A stretch of 64,000 bases of DNA from Adenophora triphylla var. japonica. Lineage: Eukaryota > Streptophyta > Magnoliopsida > Asterales > Campanulaceae. A program made the translations under genes and the position numbers. A model generated the notes under the pieces. That model saw only the letters and a program-made list of their open reading frames with translations. It was not told the DNA's origin and ran no database searches. The stretch spans positions 248,001-312,000 of the forward strand of contig JAFEMH010002551.1 of NCBI GenBank assembly GCA_022495995.1. The letters run 5' to 3'. Every line of letters starts with the position of its first letter. Position 1 is the stretch's first letter. Below are positions 61,725-64,000 of this stretch, one piece after another.

Positions 61725-61853
61725 GGGTACGTTTGACTACCTCAATTCCAAGACTTGGATTTGGAATTGAAAGAACAAAATGAATTTCATGGAACTAATT
61801 TAACCCTTTCAATTTCAATTCCAAATTATGGAATTGGTGTACCAAACATACCC
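61725..61853. mobile_element. Tourist-like MITE (PIF/Harbinger type)
   Basis: 129 bp. The ends GGGTACGTTTGACTACCTCA / TGGTGTACCAAACATACCC are flanked by TTA (61722-61724, 61854-61856). It sits in the right LTR of the 60115-61909 element. Confidence 0.82.
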
Positions 61854-62061
61854 TTAATACCAACTTAGGTAACTGAATATTTGGTGAATCTCCTTCTTTA
61901 TCTCTAACATTATCGAGCTCTAATTCGAGTTATCGAACTTGAGTCAAAACGAGTCGAGGTTGAGCTTGAGTTTTGTTTCTAAATAATTTGTATCGATTTT
62001 TTCATGTTTCATTATATACTTGAAAAATTAAAATTTTAAAAGTGTATAACAAGCAAATATA

Positions 62062-62249
62062 TACTCCCTCCGTACCTAAAAGATTGTCCTATTATACATT
62101 TTGCAATTATTAAGGAAGGGCTTCACCTTCTTGTACCTTAATAGATTTGCACTAATATTCATGCCTAAGTTTAAAAATGAAACATACTTTTTGAGACAAG
62201 TCAAAATGGCAAATGGGATAATCTTTCAGGGAGGGACAGAGGGAGTATA
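62062..62249. mobile_element. Stowaway-type MITE
   Basis: The ends ACTCCCTCCGTACCTAAAAG / AGGGACAGAGGGAGTA lie between TA; about 188 bp. Confidence 0.82.
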
Positions 62250-62639
62250 TTTTTTGGAACCAAGACCGTTGTTGCATTGTTGTTATTGTTGTTGTGTATC
62301 AGTTTCAAATTTGGAATTTTGCTACTTTAATTTAAAAAAAATGAAATTTTAGCCAAAACTCATTTAAAATTTATAAATGAAATTAAAGTAAAATTAATTT
62401 CTGAAAATAGTTTTTTTTTTTTTAATTAATGTCACTTATACACTGGCATTTCCGAAAAAAGAAATAGGTATGACAATCGCGTAATCTATTAAAAGCATCC
62501 CACGTGGAATATTGAATTGCAATGAATTTTAATCTCTCTTGTAGCACACCCTAAGAAAAACCTTAGAAAAGTAAATTGACCCCACAATATAATAAACCCA
62601 AAACTATTGTCAAATAAATAAATAAATAAATAATTTTGG

Positions 62640-63790
62640 TAAAAACCTCTATAATTAATTTTGGGCCACTTTCTCTAGAGCATTCAATCCTAAGCATAAT
62701 CTCATAAAAGACTGGACATTTTCAAAATTTCAAAAAAATCCCACAACATTTCTAGGTCATGTTTAGTTTTTAACAGCTTACTGATACATGCACGCCCTTC
62801 ATTTTTTATTTTATTTTTGCCAAAAACTAGCATGCTCTTATAGTTTGAGTATAAGATTAGTTCGTCTTTTATGCTTAAAGTATATTATATTTTCCATTAT
62901 TTAAAAATACTTGAAAAAAAACTCTTATAATTTTTTTAACATTGACTTTTATAATCTAACTATTAGACCCAATTTAATATAATATAATATATCAACTATA
63001 AGACTCATTTTTTATTTTTATTTTTATATTTTTGTAAAAAAATCCATGAAAAACTCTTGTATTTAAATTCAACTTTAAGACTCACTTTTGTTCTAGTAAT
63101 TCAACTATAAGACCCATTGTTTAACCAAAAATATCATAACTTTCCATAAAATCAACAATCTCTGGAGTCTAATATGCTACTTCTCCTCGATCCATTCATA
63201 CACATGTTCTCATCATGTTTGCGTGGCTAACTAAACCAAATTATCATCCTTTAACAAGATTGCAAATGACAGCTATTTGAAGTGAGGGAGAGGAGAGCTG
63301 ACCGACGTTGTTGCTAGGGATACGGAGCTCCGCCGGAGAAGTGGCTTTCATGTGATATCATGATAAGGGGTAGTTTTGGTATTTAAAAGTTTGTTAATTG
63401 GGCAAGGGTTTTTTTTATAGAATATGATTTAGGATAAAATATGTTTATGAAATAACAACAACAGTGTGTCCTTTCTAAGAGATTGAGACTATTTGAGGAG
63501 CCCTAGAGGAATAAACCCTTATATCATTTTCTACACTTTGGCTTAATAGATGTAGACACCATGTTTGCTTTCAATATTAGACTATGAACCCTTATAGGTT
63601 TGTTTTTTCATGCAGATATATAAACACTTACATAAATATAATTTGCATGTTCTAACTGATATTTTGTTCAAACCTAACAAGTAATCTATTTTGCATGAAT
63701 AATTTATTTATAAAGAGAATTCAGTATTGCTTTTTTTCTGATCTTTTGTCCAATCCAAATTGATTTATTGCAATTAATATAGTTTTTTTT
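62640..63790. repeat. diverged direct repeat, copy 2
   Basis: The partner of 57776-59350; it lacks the MITE and about 135 bp present there. An AATAATATAATATAT stretch near 62970 is specific to this copy. Confidence 0.8.
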
Positions 63791-64000
63791 ATGAGGCATT
63801 TACCAAATAATCCCTCTAAAGAAATAATACTACTTCCTAGGACAATTTATAATTTGCTTAACCATTTAGTCCCTAGCTTAATAACTACACCCTCCCAACA
63901 TTTTAATAAGTTCACCCTCCTATCATTTCACTAAATTCACTCTCTTTAACAATTTAATTTCTCTCCAACCACTCTCACCTTAGGTCACCCCCTCCCCATC
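63791..64000. other. window end, AT-rich
   Basis: No feature seen. Confidence 0.4.

Larger units (their letters stand above)
60115..61909 (-). mobile_element. LTR element remnant, probably copia, minus strand
   Basis: TTATC flanks both sides (60110-60114 and 61910-61914). The right LTR (61536-61909) runs TGTAAGC to CTCTAACA. The primer site TGGTATCAAAGC is read on the minus strand directly after it (61524-61535). A short gag-like frame MVAHASTLPNPTNPNS starts near 61460 on the minus strand. The left LTR matches only from 60115 to about 60205, then changes. Total 1.8 kb, so most of the interior is gone. Confidence 0.75.
59855..61985. repeat. CGAGCTCGAG-rich repeat split by an LTR element
   Basis: 59855-60114 and 61910-61985 are rich in GAGCTCGAG-like units (ATCGAGCTCGAGCTCAATTT, ATCGAGCTCTAATTCGAGTT). 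They form the two sides of one repeat separated by the LTR element at 60115-61909. Confidence 0.65.

Overview
The window is plant nuclear DNA, most likely from a eudicot. It contains spliced genes for a chloroplast NDH-complex subunit, a serine carboxypeptidase-like protein, an SnRK2 kinase and an ATL RING-H2 ligase. Most of the rest is mobile DNA: Ty3/gypsy and Ty1/copia LTR elements, MULEs, CACTA, hAT-type, Stowaway and Tourist MITEs, an L1-type LINE and Au-type SINEs. An asterid source is only a guess from protein resemblance. All assignments come from reading the sequence and from recalled family features; no search or alignment program was run.

Layout. 1-9524: a Ty3/gypsy-type element on the minus strand (5' LTR 8663-9524, gag running off the left edge). 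Its gag is split by a complete, young, Athila-like element (492-7640) that carries gag and protease but no reverse transcriptase. 9525-10970: an intronless-looking, broken PELOTA-like gene (minus), cut by the gypsy LTR and by a 619-bp MITE. 11294-14788: a decayed copia element with most of its 5' half deleted and a Stowaway MITE in its 3' LTR. 15713-22328: a MULE with about 155-bp inverted termini and no transposase, holding a nearly complete copia element (17287-22040) flanked by 5-bp duplications.

22724-30191 is the best genic block. It holds an Ole e 1-like secreted protein (two exons, +), the NDH subunit NdhT/CRRJ (two exons, +) and, convergent with it, a 12-exon SCPL51-like carboxypeptidase (minus). 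The SCPL51-like gene has a hAT-type MITE with a perfect 8-bp duplication inside one coding exon. 30690-34690 holds a copia remnant and partial 3' copies of the SCPL gene.

34690-47880 is CACTA territory. A plus-strand TNP2-type element is followed by a minus-strand partial copy, so their 3' coding regions form a large inverted repeat centred near 43160. A LINE and MITEs sit inside. 47944-49022 is an SnRK2 fragment (minus) lacking both ends. 50186-53208 is a Pack-MULE with a perfect 9-bp duplication carrying pieces of three unrelated host genes. 53210-54455 holds CACTA ends and a copia gag. 55005-55799 is an intact ATL gene. 55800-64000 is AT-rich intergenic DNA with MITEs, a 1.8-kb LTR element and a diverged direct repeat (57776-59350 and 62640-63790), one copy of which lacks a MITE found in the other.
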